Assembly (NCBI GenBank): GCA_001586965.3
Contig: LUCW03000738.1
Location: forward strand, 37,501-60,000
Reading direction: 5' to 3'
Origin: Sphaeroforma sirkka
Taxonomy: Eukaryota > Opisthokonta > Ichthyosporea > Ichthyophonida
DNA: 22,500 nucleotides
Positions 1 through 10,431 of this stretch are shown piece by piece; position 1 is the stretch's first letter; the number at the start of each line of letters is the position of its first letter. The translations under genes were made by a program, and so were the position numbers. The notes under the pieces are model-generated. The model did no database searches and was not told where the DNA came from. It worked only from the letters and a program-made list of their open reading frames with translations.

Positions 1-596
1 TCGTCAGACCTGCTCCTAACTCCCCTAGCACCACCCTTGCCACTGGGGTCTTCGCCTCTACCAACGCCCTTCTCCCCAACACGGTCCCCTATCCGATCAC
101 CCAGCCGATCGCCTATTTTGTCACCGATTCGATCACTTATTTTGTCACCCATTCGATAGCTTATTTTGTCAACCATTCGATCGCTTTTTTTGTCACCGAT
201 TCGATCGCTTATTCTGCCACCACCTCGGCTCTGTGCCCTGTCTCTGTCCCTTGCTCGGCCACCCCCTCTCTCCCGATAGCCTCCCCTCGCATCCCGTGCA
301 TCTCTTGCTGCACTCCTATCCCTATCTATGTCTCTGTCTCTGTCTCTCTCCCGGTCTCTGTCCTGCTCTCTAATGCGGTGGCGCAGTCCCTCGTCTGTGA
401 CCACATATCTGTCACCACCCACACCCACACCCACATTGGGGGAGAGGCCCGAGTACCGGGGTTTGCTGATAGGTACGCGGGTGTGGGTGTCTGACTCTTC
501 TGATAAGGGTCGTCTACGGTTACGCTCACGGGAGATGCGGGACGATGGGCGGTGGTGCAAAGGCGACGGAGATAGCACCGACGGATGGGATGATAT
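1..596 (-). CDS. Exon 3 (partial) of the RD/RS-rich protein gene
   Basis: The frame is open for 198 codons, from an acceptor with a good pyrimidine tract (TCTCTCCCACTTCCTTCAG ending at 597) to the window edge. In order it encodes a Ser/Pro/His-rich start, [10 protein letters not shown], a Gly/Val linker, alternating Arg-Asp runs ([10 protein letters not shown] around 290-350), Gly/Arg-rich segments, six 8-residue [12 protein letters not shown] repeats (209-66), and a Gly/Arg/Ser-rich continuation. No stop is reached. The phase-0 start matches the phase-0 end of exon 2. Confidence 0.65.
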   Translation of the reverse strand, partial: MSSHPSVLSPSPLHHRPSSRISRERNRRRPLSEESDTHTRVPISKPRYSGLSPNVGVGVGGDRYVVTDEGLRHRIREQDRDRERDRDRDIDRDRSAARDARDARGGYRERGGGRARDRDRAQSRGGGRISDRIGDKKSDRMVDKISYRMGDKISDRIGDKIGDRLGDRIGDRVGEKGVGRGEDPSGKGGARGVRSRSD

Positions 597-1047
597 CTGA
601 AGGAAGTGGGAGAGACTAAAGATTAGAGAGTGGCTCGCCAAGGTGCATGAACTGAGTGGATCTAAACTCTAAAAACCATATATATATATATATATATACA
701 CGTATGTATGAATATACACACACATATATTTGTAAAATATATACCCATCTTCCAAATGCTTGGATGTACGTAATCGTTATTTGTGGCTACGTATACTTCA
801 ATACGTCCGTCCAGTGCAGCGCTACAGCGAATCCCCAAAGAGAAGAGTTCGATGCCCATGGTACTCACCGCGTCAACACTCGTGAGAGGGTACCCACGAG
901 TGTGATATACAACGCCTTCATGAGCTAAGTTGTAGATTCGATCCTAACGCAGTCTTCTATACATACACGTACAACAAACTGTTTCTATAGGGCCACACAC
1001 CTCAATGCACACACGACAAGAAAATAAAAGAAACATACGGCAAGCCG

Positions 1048-1101
<54 letters not shown>

Positions 1102-1664
1102 CTGTCACATACCTCTCCCTTACTAGTCATGCTACTTTTGTTATCGTCTGTGTCGACGATTTCGCCGGCCTCTTCTTCTGACTCATCCTCAGTCGCTGGC
1201 ACAGGCACAGCCCGGCCATCCAACTAGGTTTAGATATAAAGAGTATCAGCTCGTATGCATACACGTCTAGAGACAACACAATGAAACGGCTATACATAAC
1301 TGGTGCGGAGGTACATGATAATAAAAACGAAGTATATGGTCATGCAAGGCGAGGAAAAAATTGCACTCATGAGAATATATAGGCCTACATTATAAGATAG
1401 GCTTATTTGTAAATACACTTTGATATAGATTCATAGTTCAATATAAGAGCACACAGACTCCAAGAAAAAAATTACATACGTGCTCAACGGTGTATATATA
1501 TACATATTTAAATAAAAACATATACAGACGCAGACACACATACATATATATACATACGCATACATACATACATACATCAATATACATACAGACATACATT
1601 CCTACAAAAAAAACACACACATATATATATATAAATATACATATAGGCATACATCCATACATAC

Positions 1665-1736
<72 letters not shown>

Positions 1737-2277
1737 CATATATACATTGCACATACATACATATATATGTATATATATATATAAATATATAATATATATA
1801 TATGTATACATACACATATATATATATATATACTATTTAATAGAACACATAAACCACAAAACACATCACACATCATCATCATCATCAATAACATTACATT
1901 ATATAATATTACATATATACATATAACTAATAATAATATTACATACACTGCACACACATATGTATATATATGTATAGGCATACAACACACAGTGCACAAC
2001 AACAAAACCATCACAATGCACAATACGTATTATATTATGCGTGATAACATGCATGCATATCATTAATATATATATACATACATATTATATATGATACATA
2101 CAACGCAAAGGTGCAAACGCATCAACGTAGCAATAATCATATGTAATATTATTATTATATATATAATATATAATAATAATATTATATATATATACATGTT
2201 ATAATATATACATATACATACATGTAATAATAATATATATATATACATATACATATATACATATATTATAATATATA

Positions 2278-2360
<83 letters not shown>

Positions 2361-2398
2361 CATATATGTGTGATATACGCATGCATTTATTGATATGG

Positions 2399-2430
<32 letters not shown>

Positions 2431-2706
2431 TAGACATAGTTCTATTTATATATATATATATATATATAATAGATACATGTACGCATGAATGCATGCATGC
2501 ATGTCCACATTCATACACACACGTATATATATATATATACCCACACCCACCCACACACCCACCCACCCACACACACACATATGTATATATATAGACTCGT
2601 ATGTATTCAGCATCAAACCACATACTTGGACAAACTGATTTGAGTTTACTACCCTTACCTTCGCTTTCTTGATCTCTGCCAGTGTTTTTATCTCAAAAGT
2701 GTCCAT
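1..2706 (-). CDS. RD/RS-rich nuclear protein, possibly ZC3H11A-like (3 exons, 3' end outside window)
   Basis: Three exons join in phase 0: 2706-2659, 1223-1113 and 596 to beyond base 1. The ATG at 2706-2704 opens a 16-residue exon reading [16 protein letters not shown], ending at donor GTAAGG. Exon 2 is acidic ([16 protein letters not shown]). Exon 3 is long and rich in Arg, Asp, Ser and Gly, with [14 protein letters not shown] runs and a repeated SDRIGDKI unit. The IKTLxEI motif and the repeated R-(I/L)-G units recall human ZC3H11A, an mRNA-export zinc-finger protein that has IKTLEEI and ERLG-type repeats. That likeness rests on short motifs, and no CCCH finger is visible here, so the name is tentative. 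RD/RS-rich tracts are typical of nuclear RNA-processing proteins. The gene diverges from CRIPT across a 931-bp intergenic region. Both introns contain long AT microsatellites. The C-terminus lies outside the window. Confidence 0.6.
66..209 (-). repeat. 24-bp coding tandem repeat, six copies ([12 protein letters not shown])
   Basis: Six consecutive 8-codon units are visible on the minus strand: [40 protein letters not shown] and GDRVGEKG. On the plus strand they appear as repeats of TTTTGTCACC.ATTCGATCGCTTA type. The units keep the reading frame and differ by substitutions only, so the array appears to be under coding constraint. Confidence 0.85.
597..1112 (-). other. Intron 2 of the RD/RS-rich protein gene
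   Basis: Bounded by donor GTATGT (1112-1107) and an acceptor ending at 597. It contains an (AT) tract at about 679-698 and a longer one at about 1050-1096 close to the donor. Nothing else coding was seen. Confidence 0.5.
1113..1223 (-). CDS. Exon 2 of the RD/RS-rich protein gene (acidic)
   Basis: This 111-nt exon of 37 codons has acceptor CTAG ending at 1224 and donor GTATGT at 1112-1107, both phase 0. A pyrimidine-rich stretch precedes the acceptor. Of the three frames only this one is open: the others hit stops. The product is strongly acidic ([18 protein letters not shown]), with balanced base use unlike the surrounding microsatellite. Confidence 0.6.
1224..2658 (-). other. Intron 1 of the RD/RS-rich protein gene, microsatellite-filled
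   Basis: This 1.4-kb interval runs from donor GTAAGG (2658-2653) to an acceptor ending at 1224. From about 1490 to 2600 it is a patchwork of (AT)n, (CATA)n, (ACAC)n, (ATC)n and a CCCACACA-type tract (about 2541-2580). The IYIYIY and CMYVCM reading frames on both strands are microsatellite translations, not genes. Confidence 0.5.
1490..2600. repeat. Compound AT/CATA/AC microsatellite block
   Basis: Long alternating (AT)n tracts lie at about 1678-1733, 2281-2358 and 2448-2468. They are mixed with (CATA)n around 1555-1680 and 2398-2425, a short (ATC)n near 1870, and CCCACACA repeats near 2541-2580. The block lies in an inferred intron. Confidence 0.9.
2659..2706 (-). CDS. Exon 1 of the RD/RS-rich protein gene
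   Basis: This is a 48-nt coding exon with the start codon at 2706-2704. It ends with AAG at 2659, directly followed by donor GTAAGG (2658-2653), phase 0. It encodes the [11 protein letters not shown] motif. Without splicing the frame would run into AT/AC microsatellite, giving an implausible IYIYIY tail. Confidence 0.6.
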
Positions 2707-3637
2707 GTTCACGGATCAGATAGCAGAGCTATATGTAAAATTTTTTTTGATGTACGTATATGAATGAAATATTTGGTGAATGTCGGAATATGTACGTATT
2801 TGTTGTACGTGAATATAAAGGTATATGAAATATGTAAAGTAAACCTCTTATTGGTTTGATTGGAATAATTATAAGGACTTATGCGAGCATTTATATATAC
2901 GTATGTGTGTAAATCTACACCTACACCTTTCTTTGATACAGATTCATATACTATTAACGACTTATACAGACTCGTATAGAACGCCTGAGGTGGTTAATTG
3001 CGGTGTGACAATCGCAACACGCGTTGATCTACAACCTGGTTGGAAACTGAGCCAAACGAGCTCATTGATACCTTTACGTCTCGAATATCGTTCACTACCA
3101 TACATCTCCACCTACTGTAGCCACTTGATTCATGTTATATTTACTACATTATCTATATACACAAACACCAAAAAATATATCGCGACTTCGTGACCACATT
3201 CACTGGCAGTCTGGCATTTTTAAACTGGGCGGCATTTTAGCAAAGCCGGCATATAATACTACGGTACTTGACACCGATGAGTCATACATAAAGAAAATAA
3301 CGGGTACAACGTTTATTTTGGCCTGGTCCTTTATGTTTAATTTAGGTGCAATATTTGGGTTCTGAGGTGCAATATGACTATCTACTCTTATGGTCCAATT
3401 ACTATTTCTAAACAGGTTCGACCCTTTTTCTCCACTTGTACGTTATTCAACGTTTTCATGACCGTATTGAAATAGAACACGTTTGCGTTAAAAGTTTACA
3501 TATGAGGCTTAAAAAATATGACTGTGCGCATATACGTATATATTTATATTCAGTTACCTTTAGCCATACAACAGGTTATATTCAAATGCTACTAGCAAGG
3601 CAGTCACATAGGATACACTTGCCAAACTAACGCAGAT
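2707..3637. promoter_or_regulatory. Divergent intergenic region between the RD/RS-rich gene and CRIPT
   Basis: This 931-bp interval separates two divergently oriented start codons (2706 minus, 3638 plus), so it should hold both promoters. No convincing TATA box was picked out for either gene. Several plus-strand frames stay open for 60-100 codons (for example 2903-3193 and 3132-3365), but they have no recognisable composition or splice context and are not called. Confidence 0.4.
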
Positions 3638-3653
3638 ATGGTTTGCAGCAAAT
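3638..3653 (+). CDS. CRIPT: CRIPT exon 1 (16 nt)
   Basis: It encodes M-V-C-S-K plus the first base of Cys6, and is followed by a consensus donor GTAAGT at 3654-3659. The phase-1 end pairs with GC at 5431 to rebuild the cysteine codon, restoring the N-terminal CxxC. It is far too short for ORF finders but is fixed by family homology and splice phase. Confidence 0.85.
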
Positions 3654-4380
3654 GTAAGTGCCGTTTCGAAGTGTTCAGTGGTTCAGGGGTGATGAGGATA
3701 CTCATTTGTCTAGCTTTTATGTGCGGTTGTATCCAATGATTCTCGTGCGATGTCGTCGTAGCGTTGTATACACGTATGCGTTAAACACGCAAGCCTATAT
3801 CAGTGGACGACGACCTTGACCGTACGTGCATGTGACCTACCCCGTATCTCTTGATACTTAGAGTGATTTCAAAGCTACGCCATTAAAAGGCGCTTTCTCA
3901 TTGTCGAGTCATCGCCTTAGCGATGCACGTATGTTATATATTGAGGATTAGATATTATTCCATGCGTGTGCAGTGTTCGTAGTACACTATGCGCTTGTAT
4001 CTCAACATAACCTCGACATTACAAGCACATGGTATCTGGTTGACTTGCCATTGGTCCGTGTTTTTACGAATTGATACAACTAGCTGTTGTGTGCGCGATG
4101 CATTACGCTTCGCGTATTGTATACACGCAGTTACAAGTATGGATATACCCTACATAAGGCATGTTCGTTTATAGTCCGAATCATAATTCTGACAGTCGAA
4201 CGAATCTATGAACCATCATTCACCACCACATTTGTAATGCGCCTCTTTTTTACGCATACGTATCAATCGTAGGTATTGATAATTGTGAACATTCTAATAT
4301 CTTCGACTTGCTTTTGTCCATTATAAATAAATAGATACAAATGTATTAGTTACAGTATACATACATACACACACACATAT

Positions 4381-4411
<31 letters not shown>

Positions 4412-4432
4412 CACACACACACACACACACAT

Positions 4433-4479
<47 letters not shown>

Positions 4480-4521
4480 TATATATATATGTGTATATAT
4501 ATTACATATATACATATATAC

Positions 4522-4586
<65 letters not shown>

Positions 4587-5105
4587 ACGCACAACAACAA
4601 CACGCACAACGCACGCACGCACGCACACGTAATATATATAATAATATATATATATATATATATACACATACATATATAAAAAAGGCTTTATATGTATATT
4701 GTATATATATATTACATATAATACATATCATCACACACGCACACTACGCATCACGTCACGCGCATCATCATCATCATCATCATCATGTACATACAATATA
4801 TTATAATATCATATGGATTACATACACGTGCGCACACACGCATCACACGTAATATGCCCACGCATCAATATCATCAATATTACATATACAATATATATGT
4901 ATATAATATACATATCATTATGTATATATATATATAATATATGATGTATGCATATATATATACAATACATACATATGTATGTACATATAACGTGCATATA
5001 TGTGAACGCATGTATATATGTGATGTGCATTTGTATGCATATGAACATGTATGTGTATATGAATATGTATAAGCATATGCAAAAAAGTACATATTCATAT
5101 ATGTG

Positions 5106-5179
<74 letters not shown>

Positions 5180-5189
5180 CTTATACACT

Positions 5190-5229
<40 letters not shown>

Positions 5230-7976
5230 AATATATTTATAAATATATAGATTATAAATACATGTATATATATACAAAGTTCACATTTAAATATTGTACT
5301 TTTATAGATTTGTGTATACCTGTGGCCACTTTACTATGAATGAGGAAGTATATCAATATTTGTCTAAATCCAATGATACACAAATCTCTATTCGTTTATA
5401 ACTTCTTCCATTAACCTCTCAACTGGGCAGGCGAGAAAAAGCTAGCGAAAGTGGCGTGTCCTGAACCGTGGAAGGAGGGAAGCCGGAATAAGACCGGCAA
5501 GGGAGAGGGGAGCAGGAAAATCAACGAGAATAAGCTTTTGGCATCAAAGAAGAATAAAAGGTACGCCTACTGAGTCCGTATATGTATGGTTTGTACATAG
5601 GAGTATACAGCCTGCCTGTTTGCATGCATGTGAACGGTATGATTTAAGGCACGCTTGATGTCTGTGAGTGGTATCTCTAGGGGTGTGAAGCTCTATGCTT
5701 ATATGCAAGCAGATGAGTGGCAGTGCTTTGTTGCGTGCGTGTATGGATTGGGAGATATAAGCACCGATTGTCGCATCCTGGTGGTCATGCTGTGTAGTCT
5801 GAAGTGATACATTTAGATCAATATATAAGAAAATCCTCTAACACTCTGCTAAGTGATCCTGTTTGCTGTGATATAGAGAAGTGTTTGGCATATTGATCAT
5901 GTTTGTTACCCTATAGCTTAATGCCCCACAAAGGCACTATTTCTGGTATAAGGATTGTATATACATTGTCTGCTAGGTCCGGTTGAGTTCAGTCGTAAGT
6001 ATCTGAGCAGCGTTAAAGCAAAGCTGAATCTTTTTGGTGATGAAGTATCATGCATACAACATGTAGTGAGGTTATATGTACCGCACTGCCTAGTACAAGC
6101 GGTCCCGGAGATCTCTATCTAGCCCAGTAGAGACCGTATTCTCAGGCTGTTGATTTCACCTGTTCTCCAGGGCTTTTTCGGCCCTCTTTAGTTGTTCTTG
6201 GGTATACGAGGGCTCCCCGGATCCTCTGTAGTCGTCCCACACATGGTGCACAAATATAACATGTATGGTTTAACGTACACTACCCGCTTGCGGGCTGCCA
6301 CATGACTAATGTACTTAGCCATGAATATCAATGGGCGCGGGTCTGTGCTTTGTTTTGGTCACATGGCTGTGCATGCGCAACGATAGTCCAACAGACAGGA
6401 AGGAGTATATATATATATTTATATATATATATATATATATGAAATGTATTGTACACACGTCTATATCTCGTTGCCATAGCAACTGAAGAGCTGTATATAT
6501 AGGTAGCTTGCACCGCGCGCAGTATCTGCACGTGTGAGAAGAATATTCTCCTTTCCATCAACTCCTTTGACTTCTCAACGGGCCCAGATACATAGCCCAT
6601 TCTCTCGGTAGGACAATCACATGGAGGTGGCATCCACGGCTTCTGATATAACATCAACCAGTTGAGTTGTACTAAAACATTTTGAGTTTGTTATATTAGA
6701 TTGTATTGTCGTATCACATAGTCACCTTATCAGTCTCCATGTCATATCTCCCCGCACGAGTCCCATTCTCACAGCCCGCGTGCGTCACATTTGCAGACTT
6801 CTATCATTCACCCACGCCACAAAATATGACACACAGGTTTAATCCCTACGGCGCCGGGAGCTCTCAATCTATAATCAAATGTAAAACGTGCAAGTCTAAC
6901 ATCCATCAACAAGGATCGATCTACTGCCAAGACTGCGCCTTCAAGAAAGGTATCTATCTGTGCTTCCATGTAAATTCATCTCAAATGACCTGCGTTTTGA
7001 TAGTGTGGCATATGAGGTAGTGCGACACGATAGAAAATAGCATAGTCTATGAGTGTTGGAGGTACTGTAGAGCATGGAGAGAGAGTGTATGTAGCGTTGG
7101 AATGCAATCATCTCTACTTGCTATGTATTGGCGCGCTAGATTACTGAGTGGGCAAGTGTACGCGCCCATCCACACACGCCCATGATTAATTTATGTATTT
7201 ACTGTTCATATCTCTGGTGTGTTTCTTCATGGGGTTGGTTACTACAGCGGTCGATTCCGGTGTATATACTATCGGCTCTCTTTACTTTACGCACGTGTAT
7301 GCCAATGCTTAGTTTTGCGGTTGGTAGTGGTAGTGGTACTTGTACGGTGTACGGGTCTCACCCCAAACCGCGCACTCTGTGATCAGGATGGTCTGTTGCG
7401 CTGGGGGAATCGTACCGCGCCATATTCCCTCCATACCAAATAAGGAAACTCGCATAGCAACGGGTGCACTTGTATGGCTCGTGCGTGGGCATACTCTGCA
7501 CTCTGCACGCGTCCATTGGGGGGTTGGTAGGATCGGAATTTGATTTGCACACGCTTCAAATGTGTGTTGCTTTGTTTGTGGATCGCATTGCGGACACTGA
7601 CGGGACTCTGGGCTGTCCTTCTCCTGGGACAAATGCTACCCTCCACTATAATTCATACCTTTATTTCCCCGTTGATATGTGTTCTCTACGGAATGGAATC
7701 GCGGCGTCCGGGCTATGCACATATTTTCTCTAGTCAGAATAAGACATGTGCGTGGAATTGTTCAACCTGGTGTTGTGTGTATTTTCATCACACCACGCAC
7801 AAGCTGTTCTTGGTTCCCTTTAGTACCGAGATCTGTTGACCCCCGACGAGGGCTCATTGGATTGGCTGTCTATTTATAGCTGTGTGTTTGTTGCATTCTC
7901 TCTTCATGCAGGGTTATGTGCCATGTGCGGGAAGCTGATCCTGGAGACAAAGAACTACAAACAATCCGCCGTATAG
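3638..7976 (+). CDS. CRIPT: CRIPT, cysteine-rich PDZ-binding protein (4 exons)
   Basis: Coding exons 3638-3653, 5431-5560, 6837-6949 and 7912-7976 (16+130+113+65 nt) join into a complete 107-residue protein. Human CRIPT has 101. Intron phases are 1, 2 and 1. The product starts MVCSKCEKKL, contains W19-[15 protein letters not shown] and RFNPYG, and carries CxxC pairs at C3/C6, C64/C67, C79/C82 and C89/C92, matching the CRIPT family along its length. It ends [12 protein letters not shown] is a class I PDZ ligand (S/T-x-V), as in human CRIPT (QTSV). In animals CRIPT binds the third PDZ domain of PSD-95 and associates with microtubules, and it is also reported in spliceosome complexes. About 92% of the gene is intron, including large AT arrays. 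C15 is an extra cysteine at a non-CxxC position. Confidence 0.95.
3654..5430 (+). other. CRIPT: CRIPT intron 1
   Basis: A 1,777-nt intron from GTAAGT to GGGCAG. Its first part is ordinary unique DNA and its second part (about 4370-5275) is dense microsatellite. Short open frames at 3989-4272 show no coding character. Confidence 0.85.
4370..5275. repeat. AT/AC microsatellite block in CRIPT intron 1
   Basis: It contains (AT)n tracts at about 4378-4406, 4441-4470, 4527-4582 and 5109-5177, (AC)n at about 4407-4440 and 5192-5222, and a (CAT)8 tract at 4763-4786. The [12 protein letters not shown] frames on both strands here are translations of these repeats. Confidence 0.92.
5431..5560 (+). CDS. 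CRIPT: CRIPT exon 2
   Basis: Acceptor GGGCAG ends at 5430 and donor GTACGC starts at 5561. It encodes [19 protein letters not shown] and a Lys/Asn-rich stretch ending KKNK plus two bases of Arg49. It aligns with the PDTWKDGARN...KLNENKALTSKK region of human CRIPT. Confidence 0.93.
5561..6836 (+). other. CRIPT: CRIPT intron 2
   Basis: A 1,276-nt intron with phase-2 borders. It holds a short AT tract at about 6406-6440 and otherwise unremarkable sequence. The 109-residue minus-strand frame at 6328-6657 runs through the AT tract and is not supported as a gene. Confidence 0.85.
6837..6949 (+). CDS. CRIPT: CRIPT exon 3
   Basis: Acceptor ACACAG ends at 6836 and donor GTATCT starts at 6950. It encodes [11 protein letters not shown], then [14 protein letters not shown] and YCQDCAFKK, the central two zinc-binding CxxC pairs of CRIPT. 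Confidence 0.95.
6950..7911 (+). other. CRIPT: CRIPT intron 3
   Basis: A 962-nt intron between GTATCT and TTCATGCAG. It is less AT-rich than the others, and several overlapping frames of 60-107 codons stay open on both strands around 7180-7880. None has splice context or recognisable content, and their mutual overlap argues for chance openness. Confidence 0.85.
7912..7976 (+). CDS. CRIPT: CRIPT exon 4 (terminal)
   Basis: Acceptor TTCATGCAG ends at 7911. It encodes [21 protein letters not shown] followed by TAG at 7974-7976. GxCAMCG and TKNYKQ are near-invariant in the family. A polyadenylation-like AATAAA follows at 8127. Confidence 0.95.
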
Positions 7977-8048
7977 AGCAGACTGGTCTGTTTGTAACAT
8001 AAACTAGTTCATACAACCCAAATTCTAACCAATTTAGTCTATCTCCAG

Positions 8049-8120
8049 GTCAACAAATCGTGCCGGTTCTGCAAAAACGATATGGTGTGTCTATCTTTAA
8101 TGCACTTGCATATACTTTAA
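8049..8120 (+). CDS. Possible alternative 3' exon of CRIPT
   Basis: Downstream of the CRIPT stop, a strong acceptor (TTCTAAC branch-point-like motif, then TCTATCTCCAG ending at 8048) opens a frame reading VNKSCRFCKNDMVCL and ending at TAA 8118-8120. Exon 4 could splice out at GTATAG (7971), just before the Val107-stop codons, in the same phase 0. The product would then read KQSA-VNKSCRFCKNDM and so on, losing the terminal PDZ ligand and adding another CxxC. The donor is non-consensus, so this is a hypothesis, and the sequence may be plain 3' UTR. Confidence 0.25.
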   Translation, partial: VNKSCRFCKNDMVCLSLMHLHIL

Positions 8121-8126
8121 CCTACA

Positions 8127-8132
8127 AATAAA
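8127..8132 (+). terminator. CRIPT: Polyadenylation signal AATAAA for CRIPT
   Basis: AATAAA lies 151 nt after the CRIPT stop codon and before the long AT array, a suitable place for 3'-end formation. Confidence 0.5.
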
Positions 8133-8237
8133 AGGGATGAGACACGTATGTGTACTTATATATGCCCCTCCCACTTCCAACGAGTGCGCATTATTTTGGT
8201 TTTGGTATTGATTAGTTTTATTCTATGTTGTACTCAC

Positions 8238-8474
<237 letters not shown>

Positions 8475-9358
8475 TGGTGTAAGGTTAATGTAATTACATA
8501 TATATATATAATTATATACATATATATTATTACGTATATCATCACATTTATGCATGCATGATATTACATATATATTATGTTATTATTATATATGTATTAC
8601 ATATATATATATATGTATATATTATATATTAGTTATATATATATTATTATATTGCACATTACATTATTATACATAATATCATATCAACAATGCACATAAT
8701 AACATGCATATAATGCAATACACAGTCACATCAACGTAACATATTGGCCAATATTATATGTTATTATACGTATACTGTAATGCTATGCATGCCATTACAT
8801 ACATATCATGCTGCATACATCCATCAATCATATATGCATGTATCATACATGTATATGCATGCATACATATATATACAATTATATACATGTTATATATATA
8901 TAACATTACATGGCTAATACATACGCGTTGCGTATATTTTCTTTGTGTGTGTGTGTTTATGTATATATATGTTATCACATTATTGTAATGCGCGATTTAT
9001 AACCAGATATGTATATATTAAAATAAATTGATGGGATATATATTAGCCAATATACATATATACATACATATTATATGCCATATATATATATATACATAAC
9101 ATGCATATGCCAATACATATTACATATGTATGGATATTATGTGCTATGTATGGCATATATATATAATATGTATAATATAAAATGTATTATATATATTATA
9201 TATATACATAATAATATATATACATAATATCATATATCAATCACACATCACACACACACTACATATATATATATAGCATATATATATATATATATCCTAT
9301 ATAGACATCTATATATATACAATGTATATATATATATAAAGTATATATATATATAAAG

Positions 9359-9391
<33 letters not shown>

Positions 9392-9422
9392 TACATCGAT
9401 ATAAATATATTCAAATATACAT

Positions 9423-9468
<46 letters not shown>

Positions 9469-9540
9469 TATCTATATATATCGATGTAACATATATATAT
9501 ATATGTCTTACGAGCATGCAATTAACGTTTCTATACACAC
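8475..9540. repeat. AT/CATA microsatellite-rich intergenic block
   Basis: About 1 kb of short interrupted (AT)n, (ATAC)n and TGCATGCA-type tracts with no supportable coding frame. ATATATATAAAGT is repeated around 9325-9360, and a 14-bp inverted repeat flanks an AT tract at 9390-9490. Confidence 0.8.
9390..9490. repeat. 14-bp inverted repeat flanking an (AT)n tract
   Basis: GTTACATCGATATA (9390-9403) is mirrored by TATATCGATGTAAC (9477-9490) around an AT-rich loop of about 73 bp. It is the second AT tract here bounded by unique inverted arms. Confidence 0.7.
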
Positions 9541-10087
9541 AGTTGGACGATGTTGGTTAAACTAGGTTTGGTCTGTAAATGGCACAGGTCACGTAGGCCG
9601 GGCGACAACTCTCAGTGATTGTGATGATTTGGTAGGCGCAGAATTGCTGATTATTGACCGACCACCTCTATGAATCTATTTAAACACGTATATATCGATC
9701 ATAATGCTTGCATCTCTTTCATACTGAAATAAATGGATTTTTCATACATGTACATTTATCCATGAATAAAACATTCTCGTTTGATGTATTATCTCGAGAC
9801 GAACACAGTCCAAGGTGATTCAACATACTCTTATTTCATATACTGATATACTATTTGGGGTCAGCTATTTATAGCATGCCCTTGACCATACCCTCTATTT
9901 TTTATGGTAATGTATAGTTACCAGTATATCATATTTAACACAATTGTACATATATGGTATGTATTGTTTGTAAAAATAATGCTTGTTTCCTGCGGCCCGA
10001 AGAGTTGGTGCGCACAGCGCACTATGCAGTACTAAAAAAATTGATATGTTTTTTAATAAATAATAAAAATCTTGCTGGATATATCAG
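9541..10087. other. AT-rich intergenic region, no gene seen
   Basis: Unique AT-rich sequence with no long open frame. A small palindromic GTGCGC...GCGCAC occurs near 10009-10022. Confidence 0.5.
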
Positions 10088-10431
10088 CTAAGCGCCGTCC
10101 AAACACTTTATACATCAACGAACGTGGCAAGAATTGTTTAAATCTAGCTTTCACAATACAGTTTCTTGACGTTAATACAGACCACACCTATTGTAGAGAT
10201 GCAGAAGTAGTTTTCATGGTGAATAAGACGCGAGAGAAAGAATTTGCGGGTATACCCTGGGCCGAGAATGTGAGTTGTAAATGTTTAAAAATGGAAACAT
10301 GAAGTTTTCATATAGAGCGCGTCTACGATGTCTATGCTGCTTTATCTATGGCGTAAGTATCATTACTAATAAATTTTCAGTGGCTTGTTTCTGCTGTCGT
10401 CGGAACAGTTTGCTTGCTTCTACCTTTTTGA
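10088..10431 (+). CDS. Putative last two exons of an unrecognised membrane-anchored protein
   Basis: An open frame (10088-10269) reads KRRPNTLYINERGKN, then FTIQFLDVNTD, EVVFMVNKTRE and AGIPWAEN, and meets donor GTGAGT at 10270. A 111-nt intron ends at TACTAATAAATTTTCAG (10380), a near-ideal branch point plus acceptor. Joined in phase 0, the next exon reads WLVSAVVGTVCLLLPF and stops at 10429-10431, giving a hydrophobic C-terminus like a tail anchor or GPI-attachment signal. The upstream acceptor (ATATCAG at 10087) lacks a pyrimidine tract and no start codon is evident, so the 5' part is unknown. I do not recognise the family. A further donor/acceptor pair follows (GTAAAA at 10433; TTATTTCTAG near 10546). 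Confidence 0.3.

Noticed and set aside
926..950. tRNA B-box-like word GATTCGATCC
   Set aside because: No A box, acceptor stem or cloverleaf could be formed around it.
1438..2023. Long overlapping frames rich in Ile, Tyr, Cys, Met and Val on both strands
   Set aside because: They are translations of AT and CATA microsatellites, which lack stops in several frames.
6328..6657. 109-codon minus-strand frame
   Set aside because: It lies within CRIPT intron 2, runs through an AT tract and has no splice context or recognisable content.
7180..7880. Cluster of 60-107-codon frames on both strands
   Set aside because: They lie in CRIPT intron 3 and overlap each other; no recognisable protein, consistent with chance openness in less AT-rich DNA.
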